From: Desulfobacterales bacterium | GTDB lineage: Bacteria; Desulfobacterota; Desulfobacteria; Desulfobacterales; UBA5852 | Assembly: GCA_030066455.1 (NCBI GenBank) | Contig: JASJBQ010000115.1 | Location: 1-10,335, forward strand | Direction of reading: 5' to 3' | DNA: 10,335 nt | Part shown: in pieces, positions 10,062 to 10,335 of the stretch | Position numbering within the stretch: position 1 is the stretch's first letter | Layout: every line of letters begins with the position of its first letter | The notes under the pieces: generated by a model | Databases searched by the model: none | What the model was told of the DNA's origin: nothing | Seen by the model: the letters and a program-made list of their open reading frames with translations, nothing else | Program-made: the position numbers and the translations under genes

Positions 10062-10283
10062 TCACTCCTGCGTCGCATTTTCCTGCTTCTGGCGCAGGGC
10101 CTCTTCCTGTTCGAAAAGGTCGCCGAAATAATCGTCGATTTCCCGATCGATCTTCACGTTCACGTCGATGGTGATGTGAATCGGCTTGACCTCGACCGGG
10201 GCGACCTCGACGCGGTGTTCGGTACAGGCGGCGCCGATGCCGGCCAGCAGGGCGACCGTCAGCAAAAGCCATTTGGTGTACAT
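10062..10283 (-). CDS. ynbE: YnbE-like outer-membrane lipoprotein
   Basis: The 73-residue protein opens with a lipoprotein-type signal (MYTKWLLLTVALLAGIGAAC); C20 is the probable lipidated residue. The lipobox GAAC is weak at -3 (Gly rather than Leu). Threonine after the Cys is not an inner-membrane retention signal, so the outer membrane is likely. The mature part HRVEVAPVEVKPIHITIDVNV followed by KIDREIDDYF matches the short beta-strand-forming YnbE pattern (RIEVAAP...ITINMNVKIEHEI in E. coli). YnbE is reported to join the AsmA-like protein YdbH to form a bridge for lipid transport between the membranes. GGAG lies 6 bases before the ATG on the minus strand. The gene sits between the end of a probable ydbH and ydbL, the same order as in E. 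coli, which strengthens the call. Confidence 0.85.
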   Translation of the reverse strand: MYTKWLLLTVALLAGIGAACTEHRVEVAPVEVKPIHITIDVNVKIDREIDDYFGDLFEQEEALRQKQENATQE

Positions 10284-10299
10284 GCGGATCTCCGTTCTG

Positions 10300-10335
10300 T
10301 TAGGAGAAAAGTTTCAGCAGGTCTTTGTACTCCAG
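10300..10335 (-). CDS. Last 11 codons of an upstream gene, probably YdbH (AsmA-like intermembrane lipid transport)
   Basis: On the minus strand the window edge reads LEYKDLLKLFS then TAA (10302-10300), 16 bases before the ynbE-like start. The short tail itself identifies nothing. The ydbH-ynbE-ydbL order known from E. coli makes YdbH the likely identity, by context only. The coding reading is supported by the open frame and operon-like spacing. Confidence 0.5.
   Translation of the reverse strand: MEYKDLLKLFS

Noticed and set aside
9412..10131. Plus-strand open frame of 239 codons across the 3' end of the window
   Set aside because: It crosses the end of the HTH/Zn-ribbon gene in another frame and runs antisense to the ydbL- and ynbE-like genes, which have signal peptides and family patterns.

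Overview
The window is GC-rich, densely coded bacterial chromosome. Anaerobic iron-sulfur enzymes, an HTH/Zn-ribbon protein of a type shared by archaea and sulfate reducers, and a Gram-negative YdbH-YnbE-YdbL envelope cluster together suggest a member of the Desulfobacterota (former Deltaproteobacteria, sulfate-reducer type). That placement is inferred from gene content and protein style; there is no rRNA or other marker here. I see no tRNA, rRNA, CRISPR, insertion sequence or prophage gene.

Layout. (1) Positions 2-1663 hold the 3' part of a GltD-like FAD/NAD(P) oxidoreductase with Cys-rich N-terminal and 2x[4Fe-4S] C-terminal regions. A clear intrinsic terminator follows at about 1694-1738. 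(2) Positions 1664-1841 are a regulatory gap containing a perfect 7-5-7 inverted repeat, a candidate operator or RNA hairpin. (3) Positions 1842-9646 form a run of same-strand genes with small gaps: carA (1842-2993), carB (3066-6335), purF (6377-7792), a stand-alone cyclic-nucleotide-binding-domain protein (7824-8336), a radical SAM protein with a Cys-rich C-terminal region (8343-9362), and a 95-residue winged-helix/Zn-ribbon protein (9359-9646). The run could be one operon. (4) Positions 9661-10335, on the minus strand and convergent, hold the end of a YdbH-YnbE-YdbL cluster: the last 11 codons of an upstream gene (probably YdbH), a YnbE-like lipoprotein and a YdbL (DUF1318) protein.

How the genes work together. 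CarA releases ammonia from glutamine and CarB makes carbamoyl phosphate for pyrimidines and arginine. PurF uses glutamine to start purine synthesis, so the front of the run controls glutamine nitrogen entering nucleotides, and the GltD-like enzyme upstream belongs to a glutamate-synthase-related family. The three genes after purF have no known joint function. They look like a small sensor / radical enzyme / regulator module and are the least explained part of the window. The minus-strand genes belong to lipid transport or homeostasis between the inner and outer membranes and are unrelated to the rest.
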